A DNA stretch of 64,000 bases from Oscillospiraceae bacterium (GTDB lineage: Bacteria; Bacillota; Clostridia; Oscillospirales; Oscillospiraceae): positions 1 to 64,000 of the forward strand of contig SVMM01000007.1 in NCBI GenBank assembly GCA_015067435.1. Reading direction: 5' to 3'. Numbering within the stretch: position 1 is the first letter of the stretch; every line of letters starts with the position of its first letter. The translations under genes were made by a program, and so were the position numbers. The notes beneath the pieces were generated by a model. It was not told where the DNA came from. It made no database searches and saw only the letters and a list, made by a program, of their open reading frames with translations. Of the stretch, positions 52,107-60,457 are shown in pieces.

Positions 52107-54116
52107 TTATTTAATGACGACGGTGCGGGTCGCGCCGTCCCAGTCCACCGTGCGGCCGAAGAACTCGGCGAGATAGCGCACAGGGGCGTAGGTGCGGCTT
52201 CCCACGATCACCGCGGCAGTGTCCATTGTGACGGTCCTGCCGTCGCTCGTGCGGGCGTCGGTGCTGCCGATGGGGAAGCAGATGGTCTTGCTGCCGTCGG
52301 TGAAGCTCGCCTCGCGCGCCTCGCCGTCCCAGCCGACGGTCAGCCCCAGCGCGTCGCCCACGGCGCGCAGCGGCACCATTGTGCGGGAATTCTCGTCGAT
52401 GAACGGCGCGGCGTCCGTCCACTGCACCGCCTTGCCATTCACGGAGACGCCGGGCGCCGCAGTCGTCGGCGCGGGCGCGGGGGAAGGCGTCGGCGCAGGG
52501 GTGGGAGCGGTATAGCCCTCGGTGATCTTCACCGTGCCGCCGGAGTAGTCGAGCGTGTAGGTCTTCGACACGCTGTATCCCTTGCCGTCGCTGAGCGTCA
52601 GCTCCAGCTTGTGCGCGCCGGCGGAGAGCGACGTGAGGTCGACGCGGTACTGGTTGGGCGAGCCGGCGGTCTCCTTCTTTGCACCGTCCAGCGCCCAGAC
52701 CGCGCTCATGTCGCCGCTGCGGTAGGTGCGCCCTGTCGCGCCGAGCACCAGCGCGCCTGTCATCGGTTCGTTGAGAGACGCGATGGGCACAAAGGTCGCG
52801 GCGGAGGACGCGCCGGGCGCGATCAGGCTGGGGTTGGCGGCGATGGCATCGTCCGCGGCGGACTTCACGCTGCCGGTGAGGGTGAAGTCGTTGGCGCCCT
52901 CCTTACGGTCGAAGTACACCAGCGCCTTGACCTCGGGATAGACCATCGTCAGCGTGGAGAATTCCTTTGCGGCCTGCTTTGCGGCGTACGCCTCGCCGTT
53001 GCCGCGGTGGACGCCGCCCTCGGTGGCGATGGCGGGCTTGTTGTGCGCCTTCGCGATGTCGAGCACGCGCGCGGCGTTGGCGATGGGATCGGCGAAGTCG
53101 CACCAGTGGAAGTATTCCTTCGCTTCCAGACGGGCGGAGGGGTCAGCCGGCGTGTAGTTGTAGTAGAGGGAGAGCCCCACCCAGTCCACCACGCTGTCGC
53201 CGGGGTAGTACGCCGCGGCGTCCGCGCCCCACGAGCCGGTATAGTTCGGCGACCAGACCAGCTCGACCCTCGGCGCGAGGGAGCGGGCGAGAGACGCGAT
53301 GTGCTGATACGCCGCGATGTACTCGGCGGGGGACGCCATGTCCGTCCAGACGTCCATCTCCGCGCCGATGCGCAGCAGCACGGGGCTTTGCACCGTCGCG
53401 AGATAGCTCAGCGTTTCGCGCAGGCGGCTGTCGTACTGCCCGGAGGGGACGGCGCGCGCGGTCGCGCCCTCGCCCTTGAAGTTCAGGTTGATGAGAATGA
53501 CGCGCTTTCCGTCCGCGCGGGGGGCGATCAGATAATCGTACTGGCCTGCGGTCTCGGACTCCAGCAGGACGTAGAACGAGCAGATGCTGCGGTCGCCGTA
53601 GTGCCCGCCGTCGCTGATCGAGCCGTAATACGCGCCGGATGACGCCGCGATGCGCGAGCCGTAGGCGCTGCCGCGCGCATACGACGCGGCGTACACGCCG
53701 ACGAAGGGGCGCACGACCTCCAGATGCGCGTTGCAGCGGATGATCCAGTCCGCGAAGCTGGCGCCGTTGGGGTCGTTCTGCCGCAGGTATTGGCAGATCT
53801 CCAGCAGCGCCTCCGTGTTCTTCACGGCATTGTCGTAATCGCCGCGGTTTTCGAAGATCAGCCGCTCCAGACGCGTGGAGTAGACCACAAAAAGGCCGTT
53901 CGCGATGTCGAGGTTGCGCGGCGCGGCGGTGTAGAGCGCGATGACCGCGTCGCCCTTGGCGAGGATGTCGTCGTCGTTGCCCGCGTTGACCGCGTCGCTG
54001 TACGCCGACCAGACCGGCCACCAGCCCTGCGGAAGATCCACCGCCAGTGTGCCGACGGAGAGAAGCGAGCAGGCAAACGCGAGCGAGAGAGAAAGAGACA
54101 GGACCCGTTTTTTCAT
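52107..54116 (-). CDS. Secreted GH26-like glycoside hydrolase with C-terminal stalk domain
   Basis: Protein of 669 residues. Signal peptide MKKRVLSLSLSLAFACSLLSVG...LA. A helical domain (about 25-130) precedes a (beta/alpha)8-like domain (about 130-420) with GH26 features: LLRIGAEMDVWTDMASPAEYIAAYQHI (putative acid/base Glu near 253), VELVWSPNYTG, YYPGDSVVDWVGLSLYYNY and the nucleophile region PAIATEGGVH (Glu near 365). A further beta domain (about 440-540) leads through a Pro/Thr-rich linker to a copper-amine-oxidase-type stalk (about 555-669), which is about 70% identical to that of 12590-13792. Likely a mannan- or glucan-type polysaccharidase held at the surface; substrate unknown. AAAGGAG lies 10 bases before the ATG. 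Confidence 0.8.
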   Translation of the reverse strand: MKKRVLSLSLSLAFACSLLSVGTLAVDLPQGWWPVWSAYSDAVNAGNDDDILAKGDAVIALYTAAPRNLDIANGLFVVYSTRLERLIFENRGDYDNAVKNTEALLEICQYLRQNDPNGASFADWIIRCNAHLEVVRPFVGVYAASYARGSAYGSRIAASSGAYYGSISDGGHYGDRSICSFYVLLESETAGQYDYLIAPRADGKRVILINLNFKGEGATARAVPSGQYDSRLRETLSYLATVQSPVLLRIGAEMDVWTDMASPAEYIAAYQHIASLARSLAPRVELVWSPNYTGSWGADAAAYYPGDSVVDWVGLSLYYNYTPADPSARLEAKEYFHWCDFADPIANAARVLDIAKAHNKPAIATEGGVHRGNGEAYAAKQAAKEFSTLTMVYPEVKALVYFDRKEGANDFTLTGSVKSAADDAIAANPSLIAPGASSAATFVPIASLNEPMTGALVLGATGRTYRSGDMSAVWALDGAKKETAGSPNQYRVDLTSLSAGAHKLELTLSDGKGYSVSKTYTLDYSGGTVKITEGYTAPTPAPTPSPAPAPTTAAPGVSVNGKAVQWTDAAPFIDENSRTMVPLRAVGDALGLTVGWDGEAREASFTDGSKTICFPIGSTDARTSDGRTVTMDTAAVIVGSRTYAPVRYLAEFFGRTVDWDGATRTVVIK

Positions 54117-54148
54117 GGCGGTTGCTCTCCTTTGTCGTTGATGCCTCT

Positions 54149-54177
54149 ATTTTACTCCGGCTTTCGCCAAAATACAA
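54149..54177 (-). promoter_or_regulatory. Promoter of the GH26-like gene
   Basis: On the minus strand TTGTAT (54172-54177), 17-bp spacer and TAAAAT (54149-54154), about 33 bases before the start codon. Confidence 0.65.
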
Positions 54178-54193
54178 CGGTTCCGGACAAAAA

Positions 54194-54227
54194 GGGGATG
54201 TGAAAAACGCGTGTTTTTCACATCCCC
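54194..54227. terminator. Terminator after the araR-acetyltransferase unit
   Basis: GGGGATGTGAAAAAC (54194-54208) pairs perfectly with GTTTTTCACATCCCC (54213-54227). It overlaps the last codons of the acetyltransferase gene ending at 54218. Confidence 0.85.
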
Positions 54228-54739
54228 GATCCGTTGGCCGCCGGTTCCGCATCCAGCCGGCAGGCATACCACTCCTCCGCGGTTTTATGAAAGCCGACGG
54301 ACTCGAACATCCTTTGGCTCTGCATGTTGAAGGCGTAGATATTCGCCGTGACCTCGCGCAGCCCCTTTTCCCGCGCGAGCGCCAGCATGTCCAGAATACA
54401 CCTGCGCCCGATGTGCCGGTTCTGATATTCCCTGCGGACCACAATGCAGACCTCCGCGTTGTCGCGCAGCGTCACGTCGCCCACAAGGACGCCTTTGTAT
54501 TGAATATAGTAGCAGTTCCCGTGCGTGCTCAGAAAGGTATACATCCGCTCCAGCAGCTCAATGGAATACACGTGGTCGATGTTGTCGACCTGCTTGCACA
54601 CGCCGGGGTCCTGATACCACGCGAGCGTCACGGCGCTGTTGGGGTAATACGGCACGAGCGTGATCTCATCGTCGACGACCCGCTCCTTTGCAGAATCCTC
54701 CATAAGCCGCATCCGCCCTGCCGGACAGACTGGGTTCAC
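54218..54739 (-). CDS. GNAT-family acetyltransferase
   Basis: Protein of 173 residues if started at GTG 54739, which overlaps the preceding stop as GTGA; ATG 54712 or 54703 are alternatives. The GNAT core is visible: VLVGDVTLRDNAEVCIVVRREYQNRHIGRRCILDMLALAREKG with the acetyl-CoA loop RHIGRR, and NIYAFNMQSQRMFESVGF. Acts on an unknown small molecule or protein. It is the third gene of the araR transcript, which is odd for a sugar regulator. Confidence 0.85.
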   Translation of the reverse strand: MNPVCPAGRMRLMEDSAKERVVDDEITLVPYYPNSAVTLAWYQDPGVCKQVDNIDHVYSIELLERMYTFLSTHGNCYYIQYKGVLVGDVTLRDNAEVCIVVRREYQNRHIGRRCILDMLALAREKGLREVTANIYAFNMQSQRMFESVGFHKTAEEWYACRLDAEPAANGSGM

Positions 54740-55218
54740 CGCCTGACGAAAAGCGGCATGTCGTACTCGTCCCTGCCGTTTTCGACGAAGCCCAGCGACT
54801 TCCAGAACCGGACGGAATCCTCCTTTTCGCTGTTGATCTCATAGTATTTTGCGCCGTCGGCCTTTGTGTACCGCTCCAAAGCCTCGAAGCAGAGGCGTCC
54901 GGCGCCGCGCCCCCGGAACGGCGGGAACACCCAGAAATCGAGGATAAAGCATTTGCCATCCTCGCTCTGATACGTGTTGTACTGCGCGGCGCCGATCCTC
55001 TCGCCGCCGCGGACAAAATAGACCATGTGGTGCCGGTCGGCTTCCCGCTCCATGTGCGCCCGTATGATCCCGCGGTACTCCTCGCCCGCGAAGTACGCCC
55101 GGTCCTCCTCGTCCGCGATGATCCCGTCGTCGATGAGGTAGGGCAGGTGGATCGCCCAGAACTCGTCGATCCGCTCCACGGGGATCTCCTGAATCCCGAC
55201 CGCCTGCTCCGCCGACAT
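54736..55218 (-). CDS. GNAT-family acetyltransferase
   Basis: Protein of 160 residues starting at ATG 55218, overlapping the araR stop by one base (TGATG). Acetyl-CoA loop FRGRGAGRLCFEALERY and the terminal VRFWKSLGFVENGRDEYDMPL define the family. It overlaps the next acetyltransferase gene by 4 bases. Substrate unknown. The tight coupling with araR suggests co-expression. Confidence 0.9.
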   Translation of the reverse strand: MSAEQAVGIQEIPVERIDEFWAIHLPYLIDDGIIADEEDRAYFAGEEYRGIIRAHMEREADRHHMVYFVRGGERIGAAQYNTYQSEDGKCFILDFWVFPPFRGRGAGRLCFEALERYTKADGAKYYEINSEKEDSVRFWKSLGFVENGRDEYDMPLFVRR

Positions 55219-56282
55219 CAGCCGCTCTCCTTCTCCGCCAGCGTCCACGGCACCAGCTCGGACGCGCAAGGCTCGCCGCGCATGTGGCGGAACAGCAGCT
55301 CGGCGGCGGCGCGGCCGACGTTGCGCTGCGCGTGGGACAGGGATGTGATGCGCGGGGTGGACATCTCGCTGTACGAGCTGTTGTCGAAGCTGACGACGGC
55401 GACGCCGCCGGGGACGGAGACGCCCTTCTTCGTCAGGTACGAGATGACGCGGGCGGCGATCTCGTCGTTGTAGCAGACGACGGCGCTGCACGACGAGAGG
55501 CACTCGTCCATCCGCGCCTGTGCCAGACCGTCCTTGAAAATGAGATCCTTCTGGTCGGTGCTGTACCAGAGGATGTTCCTGTCCTCCAGCGGCAGGTCGT
55601 ATTCCTGAAGCGCGTCCAGATACCCCGCAAAGCGCTGACGCCCCTGCAAATCGTCGTACTTGAAGATGCCGGCGATGCGCCGGTGCCCCTTCTTATAAAG
55701 GTGTTCCACCAGCATCCGCCCGCCCGCGGCGTTGTCGTCCAGCACGGAGAGCGTGTCCGGGATCTGCTCGTAGTTGCCGTGGAAGAAGACCAGCGGCACG
55801 CCCTTCTCCATCAGCTTTTCATAGAGCCGGATGTTCGGGTTGGGAAGCCCCGTTTTCGTTCCCTCGACCAACACGCCGTCCAGCGGTTCGGTCTCCAGCA
55901 GGGAAAGCAGGATGCGGCGCTCATTGGCGAACTGGTTCTGCGTGGCGAACAGGAGCGGCGCGCCGTTGTTCTCCGCGCACACCGCCTCGATCTCACGCAG
56001 GATGCTGGGGAAGATGTAGTCGCTGATATACGTCGTGATGACGGCGATGGAGAGGCGCTGGTGCGCCGCGCTCTCGCGCTGCTCGCGGATGTGCGAGCCG
56101 CTGCCCTGCCGGCGGTCGATCAGCCGCTCCGCCTCCAGCAGGGAGAGCGCCTGGCGCACCGTCTGGCGGCTGACGCCGAACTGCGCGCAGAGCGCCTGTT
56201 CCGTGGGCAGCGTTTTCTCGTATTTTCCGGTACGAATGTCGTTTCGCAGCGTCTCCGCCACCATTTGATATTTCGGATTCAT
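55218..56282 (-). CDS. araR: AraR-type arabinose repressor (GntR DNA-binding, LacI effector domain)
   Basis: Protein of 354 residues. The N-terminal GntR winged helix (about 1-68) has YQMVAETLRNDIRTGKYEKTLPTEQALCAQFGVSRQTVRQALSLLEAERLIDRRQGSGSHI in pieces. The rest (about 76-350) is a LacI-type periplasmic-binding-like domain with VVCYNDEIAARVISYL and VAVVSFDNSSYSEM. This fusion is specific to AraR, which releases DNA on binding L-arabinose. It is divergent from an arabinose transport/catabolic operon. AGGAG lies 8 bases before the ATG. Confidence 0.93.
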   Translation of the reverse strand: MNPKYQMVAETLRNDIRTGKYEKTLPTEQALCAQFGVSRQTVRQALSLLEAERLIDRRQGSGSHIREQRESAAHQRLSIAVITTYISDYIFPSILREIEAVCAENNGAPLLFATQNQFANERRILLSLLETEPLDGVLVEGTKTGLPNPNIRLYEKLMEKGVPLVFFHGNYEQIPDTLSVLDDNAAGGRMLVEHLYKKGHRRIAGIFKYDDLQGRQRFAGYLDALQEYDLPLEDRNILWYSTDQKDLIFKDGLAQARMDECLSSCSAVVCYNDEIAARVISYLTKKGVSVPGGVAVVSFDNSSYSEMSTPRITSLSHAQRNVGRAAAELLFRHMRGEPCASELVPWTLAEKESG

Positions 56283-56293
56283 GGCATGACTCC

Positions 56294-56304
56294 TGTACGA
56301 TCAA
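56294..56304 (-). promoter_or_regulatory. Candidate AraR site in the araR leader
   Basis: TGTACGATCAA resembles half of the known AraR box (consensus ATTTGTACGTACAAAT). It lies just upstream of the araR Shine-Dalgarno, a position suited to autorepression. Match is imperfect. Confidence 0.4.
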
Positions 56305-56314
56305 CTTTACCTTT

Positions 56315-56342
56315 ATTATACCGAGATCGCTTTAATTTTCAA
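56315..56342 (-). promoter_or_regulatory. Promoter of araR
   Basis: On the minus strand TTGAAA (56337-56342), 16-bp spacer and a perfect TATAAT (56315-56320). An AT-rich half-box ATTTGTA overlaps its -35 side. Confidence 0.75.
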
Positions 56343-56440
56343 TACAAATATCGGAGCTTTCATCATATTAATGGATTTGGGCTTACCAAAGCGCGATTAA
56401 TTATGCAACTCGACGAACGGTGAGAAAAACGCAAAGGAAC

Positions 56441-56455
56441 GAAAACGTTTGAGTA
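56441..56455 (+). promoter_or_regulatory. Possible CcpA (cre-like) site
   Basis: GAAAACGTTTGAG shares the core ANCGNT of cre elements but is imperfect at the outer bases. It lies between araR and the transporter operon, where catabolite control would be expected. Confidence 0.25.
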
Positions 56456-56493
56456 GTTTCGAGATTTTGTGGAAAATTGCAATTAAATTGCCG

Positions 56494-56572
56494 ATTTGTA
56501 CGGTGATTCTTGCGAGAATACAAAAATTTGTATTGTATATGGACACGAAAATGATTTTTTGTGCGTACAACT
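56494..56572 (+). promoter_or_regulatory. Three AraR-like operators upstream of the transport operon
   Basis: 56557-56572, TTTTGTGCGTACAACT, differs from the AraR consensus (ATTTGTACGTACAAAT) at three positions and lies just upstream of the -35 box. 56494-56509, ATTTGTACGGTGATTC, matches one half. 56518-56533, ATACAAAAATTTGTAT, is a perfect 7-bp inverted repeat around AA with the TTTGTA core. Several boxes are usual for AraR-controlled operons. Confidence 0.6.
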
Positions 56573-56573
56573 G

Positions 56574-56602
56574 TTGATTTTCTCGTGGAAAGGCTGTATC
56601 AT
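56574..56602 (+). promoter_or_regulatory. Promoter of the arabinose transport operon
   Basis: TTGATT (56574-56579), 17-bp spacer and TATCAT (56597-56602), directly after the best AraR-like box. Confidence 0.7.
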
Positions 56603-56672
56603 GTCGGCAGATGGAACAAATCCGTTCCGGACCTTGAGGAAAAAAGATGAAAAATGAAGAGAGGTAAAAGCT

Positions 56673-57767
56673 ATGCGTAAATTGTCTGCTCTGCTCCTTG
56701 CACTGGCGATGGTCCTCGCGCTGGCCGCCTGCGGTGGTCAGCAGACCGCCACCCCCGCCGCGGAACCGGCCGCCCCCGCCGCCACGACCCCGGCCGCCCC
56801 TGCGGACACGACCCCCGCGACCCCCGCGACGCCCGAGCCTGCCGCTCCCGCCGCTCCCGCGGAATCCGGCGGCGCGATCAAGGTCGGCGTCGTCAACAAC
56901 CCCCCGTCCGAGTCCGGCTATCGTGAAGCCAACGTCAACGACTTCATCAGCGTGTTCACCGCGGACAACGGCTACGACGCCAAGTTCTTCTACAGCATCA
57001 AGAACGATGAGCAGCTCAGCGCCGCCCGTCAGTTCATCACCGACGGCGTGGACTACCTGCTGATCTCCGCCGCCGAGACCACCGGCTGGGACGCCGTCCT
57101 GAAGGATGCGCAGGACGCCGGCACCCGCGTGTTCCTGTTCGACCGTATGATCGACTGCGACAAGAGCCTCTTTGAGGCCGCCGTCGTCTCCAACATGGCG
57201 AACGAGGGCGACACCGCCGTCAACTGGCTGCTCGCCCAGAACCTGCCCGAGTACAACGTCGTCCACATCCAGGGCGCCATGGGCAGCGACGCCCAGATCG
57301 GCCGCACCGGCGCGCTCGACGCGCAGTTTGCCTCCGGCAAGATGAAGAAGGTCGTTCAGCAGACCGCCACCTGGGACGAGGCCGAGGCGAAGAAGATCGT
57401 CGAGTCCGTCATCAACTCCGGCGAGCCGTTCAACGTCATCTATGCCGAGAACGACGGTATGGCGAAGGGCGCCGTCGCGGCTCTGGACGAGGCCGGCATC
57501 ACGCACGGCGTGGACAAGGACGTCGTCGTCATGGGCTTCGACTGCAACAAGTGGGCGCTGCGCGAGCTGCTCGCCGGCAACTGGAACTATGACGGCCAGT
57601 GCAGCCCGTTCCAGGCGCAGGTCATCAGCGACATGATCCAGACGCTCGAGGGCGGCGGCAGCATCAGCGGCCTGAACGACGCCAAGCAGATCATCTCCGT
57701 GGAGAAGGGCTTCGACGCCCGCGAGCTCACGCAGGCCGACATCGACACCTACGGTCTGGGCGAGTAA
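56673..57767 (+). CDS. Sugar ABC transporter substrate-binding lipoprotein (YtfQ-like)
   Basis: Protein of 364 residues. Signal peptide with lipobox LAAC (Cys near residue 20), then a 45-residue Ala/Pro/Thr linker and a periplasmic-binding domain (about 67-360) of the RbsB/YtfQ class: IKVGVVNNPPSESGYREANVNDF, VDYLLISAAETTGWDAVLKDAQDAG and FNVIYAENDGMAKGAVAAL. It delivers a pentose, probably arabinose or arabinofuranose, to the permeases below. First gene of the operon; GAGAGG precedes the start. A hairpin follows, which would keep its mRNA more abundant than that of the membrane genes. Confidence 0.88.
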   Translation: MRKLSALLLALAMVLALAACGGQQTATPAAEPAAPAATTPAAPADTTPATPATPEPAAPAAPAESGGAIKVGVVNNPPSESGYREANVNDFISVFTADNGYDAKFFYSIKNDEQLSAARQFITDGVDYLLISAAETTGWDAVLKDAQDAGTRVFLFDRMIDCDKSLFEAAVVSNMANEGDTAVNWLLAQNLPEYNVVHIQGAMGSDAQIGRTGALDAQFASGKMKKVVQQTATWDEAEAKKIVESVINSGEPFNVIYAENDGMAKGAVAALDEAGITHGVDKDVVVMGFDCNKWALRELLAGNWNYDGQCSPFQAQVISDMIQTLEGGGSISGLNDAKQIISVEKGFDARELTQADIDTYGLGE

Positions 57768-57799
57768 TATCCAGGGGACATACCACGATTGAAGCGAAC

Positions 57800-57846
57800 G
57801 GCGCGGTGTGGAATCAAGTGGAGTAATCCGCGGTCCACACCGCGCC
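57800..57846 (+). other. Hairpin between the binding protein and ATPase genes
   Basis: GGCGCGGTGTGGA (57800-57812) pairs perfectly with TCCACACCGCGCC (57834-57846), followed by a short TTCTC. It sits where ABC operons often carry a stabilising or partial-termination stem that raises the amount of binding protein. Confidence 0.7.
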
Positions 57847-57879
57847 TTCTCTAAAGACAAAGAGACAGGAGTTGATCGG

Positions 57880-59382
57880 ATGCAAGAGGACATTGTCCTG
57901 ACGATGCGCGGGATCTGCAAGTATTTTCCGGGCGTCAAGGCATTGAAAAACGTGGACTTCACCCTGCGCAAAGGGACGATCCACGCGCTGATGGGCGAAA
58001 ATGGCGCGGGCAAGTCCACGCTCATCAAGGTGCTGACCGGCGTTTATCCCATGGACGAAGGAGAGATCCGGATCGACGGGATCGAGGGCGCCGTCAGCAT
58101 CCACTCCCCGCAGGAGGCGCAGAGCTGCGGCATCAGCACCGTGTATCAGGAGATCACGCTCTGCCCGAACCTCACGGTGGCGGAGAACATGTTCATCGGC
58201 CGCAGCGGAAAGCTGGGCGTGGACTGGAAAACGATGGAGAAGCGCTCCGGCGAGCTGCTGGAGAGCCTCGGCATCCCCGCGCGCCCCAGACAGCAGCTCG
58301 GCAGCTGCTCGCTCGCCGTGCAGCAGATGGTTGCCATCGCGCGCGCGGTGGACACCGACTGCAAGGTGCTGATCCTCGACGAGCCCACGTCGTCGCTGGA
58401 CGACAAGGAGGTCGAGATGCTCTTCCGCCTGATGCGCGACCTGAAGGACCGCGGCGTCGGCATCATCTTCGTCACGCATTTCTTAGAGCAGGTCTACGCG
58501 GTCAGCGACCAGATCACGGTGCTGCGCAACGGCGAGCTCGTGGGCGAGTACGAGGTGAAGGAGCTGCCGCAGGTGCAGCTGGTGGAGAAGATGATCGGCA
58601 AGGACCTGGAGGATCTGTCGACCATCAGGAAGAGCGACGCCTCCGCCGCCGGAAACGAGCCGTTCTACGAGGCGCAGGGGCTTTCCAGCACGGAGAGCCG
58701 CCCGTTCGACTTCCACATCGCCAAGGGCGAGGTGAACGGCTTCACCGGCCTGCTCGGCTCCGGCCGCAGCGAGAGCGTCCGCGCCATCTTCGGCGCCGAC
58801 CCGGTCACGGGCGGAACGGTCAGGATCGACGGCAAGAGCGCAAAGGTCACGAAGCCGCTGGACGCCATGAAGCACGGCATCGGCTATCTGCCGGAGGATC
58901 GCAAGCGCGACGGCATCATCGCCGACCTCTCCGTGCGCGATAACATCATCCTCGCGCTTCAGGTCATCCGCGGCATGAACCACCCCATCAGCCGCGCGAA
59001 GGCGGAGGCCTTCGCCGACGAGTACATCAAGGCGCTGGACATCAAGACCGCCTCGTCCGAGACGCCGATCAAGTCCCTCTCCGGCGGCAACCAGCAGAAG
59101 GTGATCCTCGCGCGCTGGCTGCTGACGCACCCGCAGTACCTGATCCTCGACGAGCCGACGCGCGGCATCGACGTCGGCACCAAGACGGAAATTCAGAAGC
59201 TGGTGCTCAAACTGGCAGAGGAGGGTATGAGCATCACGTTCATCTCCTCCGAGATCGAGGAGATGCTGCGCACCTGCTCGCGCCTGATCGTCATGCGCGA
59301 CCGGAACATCGTCGGCGAGCTCAAGGGCGACGAGCTGACGCAGGAACGCGTCATGCACACCATTGCGGGAGGTGGCGACTGA
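57880..59382 (+). CDS. Sugar ABC transporter ATPase (RbsA/YtfR type)
   Basis: Protein of 500 residues from ATG 57880 (AGGAG 9 bases upstream). Two ABC domains: first with GENGAGKST, signature-like GSCSLAVQQM and LILDEPTSSLD; second with a degenerate GLLGSGRSES Walker A, signature LSGGNQQK and LILDEPTRGIDVG. This tandem layout is typical of monosaccharide importers. It lies between the binding protein and two permease genes. Confidence 0.92.
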   Translation: MQEDIVLTMRGICKYFPGVKALKNVDFTLRKGTIHALMGENGAGKSTLIKVLTGVYPMDEGEIRIDGIEGAVSIHSPQEAQSCGISTVYQEITLCPNLTVAENMFIGRSGKLGVDWKTMEKRSGELLESLGIPARPRQQLGSCSLAVQQMVAIARAVDTDCKVLILDEPTSSLDDKEVEMLFRLMRDLKDRGVGIIFVTHFLEQVYAVSDQITVLRNGELVGEYEVKELPQVQLVEKMIGKDLEDLSTIRKSDASAAGNEPFYEAQGLSSTESRPFDFHIAKGEVNGFTGLLGSGRSESVRAIFGADPVTGGTVRIDGKSAKVTKPLDAMKHGIGYLPEDRKRDGIIADLSVRDNIILALQVIRGMNHPISRAKAEAFADEYIKALDIKTASSETPIKSLSGGNQQKVILARWLLTHPQYLILDEPTRGIDVGTKTEIQKLVLKLAEEGMSITFISSEIEEMLRTCSRLIVMRDRNIVGELKGDELTQERVMHTIAGGGD

Positions 59383-59383
59383 G

Positions 59384-60454
59384 ATGAACAAGACGAAATC
59401 GTCCCAATTCTTTGCGAAGAACTCCCAGCTGCTGATCCCGCTGATCGCCATTTTGCTGCTGGTGATCTTCAACCTGTTCCGCGACCCCGGCTTCTTCTCC
59501 GTCAGCATCGCCGCCAACAACAACGGCGACCCCGTTTTGCAGGGCAACCTGATCTCGATCCTCAACGGCGCGTCCGAGCTGGTCATCCTCTCCATGGGCA
59601 TGACGCTCGTGACGGCGGCGTCCGGCGGACAGGATATCTCCGTCGGCGCGCTGGCGGCGATCGCGGGCAGCGTGTTCGTCAAGGTGCTCAAGGGCGGCGC
59701 CATCACCGGCGGCACGGTTTTCCTCGCGTTCGCCATGTGCTGCGTGGTCGCGATGCTCTTCGGCGCGTTCAACGGCTCGCTCGTGTCGTTCTTCCGCATC
59801 CAGCCCATGATCGCGACGCTGATCCTCTTCACCTGCGGACGCAGCGTGGCGTACTGGATCAACGGCGGCGCGACGCCGACGGTCGAGAGCCCTATCATCA
59901 ACGCCATCGGCAGCTTCATTCCGGGTATCCCGATCCCGACGCCGATTTTGATCGTCATTCTCATGGGCATCCTGTTCGCGCTGCTCTTCCGCTTCACCAC
60001 GCTGGGCCTCTACGTCCAGACGGTGGGCATCAACCAGGGCGCGGCGCGCCTGAACGGCATCAACGCCGTCGGCATCAAGCTGCTCTCGTTCGTCATGCTC
60101 GGCGCGTGCTGCGCGGTTGCCGGCATGATCGGCGTCAGCAGGCTCGGACTCATCAACCATGAGACGCTGCTCATCAACATCGAGATGGACGCGATCCTCG
60201 CGGTCGCCATCGGCGGCAACAACCTCGGCGGCGGCAAGTTCAAGATGCTCGGCTCCGTGCTGGGCGCTTACGCGATCCAGGCGCTGACCATCACGCTCTA
60301 CTCCATGAAGGTGCCGTCCACGGACGTCAAGGCGTACAAGGCGGTCGTCATCATCATTCTGGTCGCGATGGGCTCCCCCGTGGTGAAGGACGCCATGGGA
60401 CGCCTTTTCAAAAAGACCGGCGGCAGCGCCGGCGCGGGAAAGGAGGCGGCCTGA
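59384..60454 (+). CDS. Sugar ABC transporter permease (YtfT-like)
   Basis: Protein of 356 residues from ATG 59384, which has GGGAGGTGG upstream. About eight to ten TM helices of the branched-chain/ribose permease class, with LVILSMGMTLVTAASGGQDISVGALAAIAGS and a coupling loop LGLYVQTVGINQGAARLNGI. Pairs with the second permease, as in the ytfQRT-yjfF galactofuranose system. Confidence 0.9.
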   Translation: MNKTKSSQFFAKNSQLLIPLIAILLLVIFNLFRDPGFFSVSIAANNNGDPVLQGNLISILNGASELVILSMGMTLVTAASGGQDISVGALAAIAGSVFVKVLKGGAITGGTVFLAFAMCCVVAMLFGAFNGSLVSFFRIQPMIATLILFTCGRSVAYWINGGATPTVESPIINAIGSFIPGIPIPTPILIVILMGILFALLFRFTTLGLYVQTVGINQGAARLNGINAVGIKLLSFVMLGACCAVAGMIGVSRLGLINHETLLINIEMDAILAVAIGGNNLGGGKFKMLGSVLGAYAIQALTITLYSMKVPSTDVKAYKAVVIIILVAMGSPVVKDAMGRLFKKTGGSAGAGKEAA

Positions 60455-60457
60455 TCC

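Noticed and set aside
50288-52114. A 608-codon plus-strand frame opposite htpG, and similar ones opposite clpE (36353-37639) and pepD (32211-34445)
   Set aside because: All are antisense shadows of conserved genes and show no protein family features.
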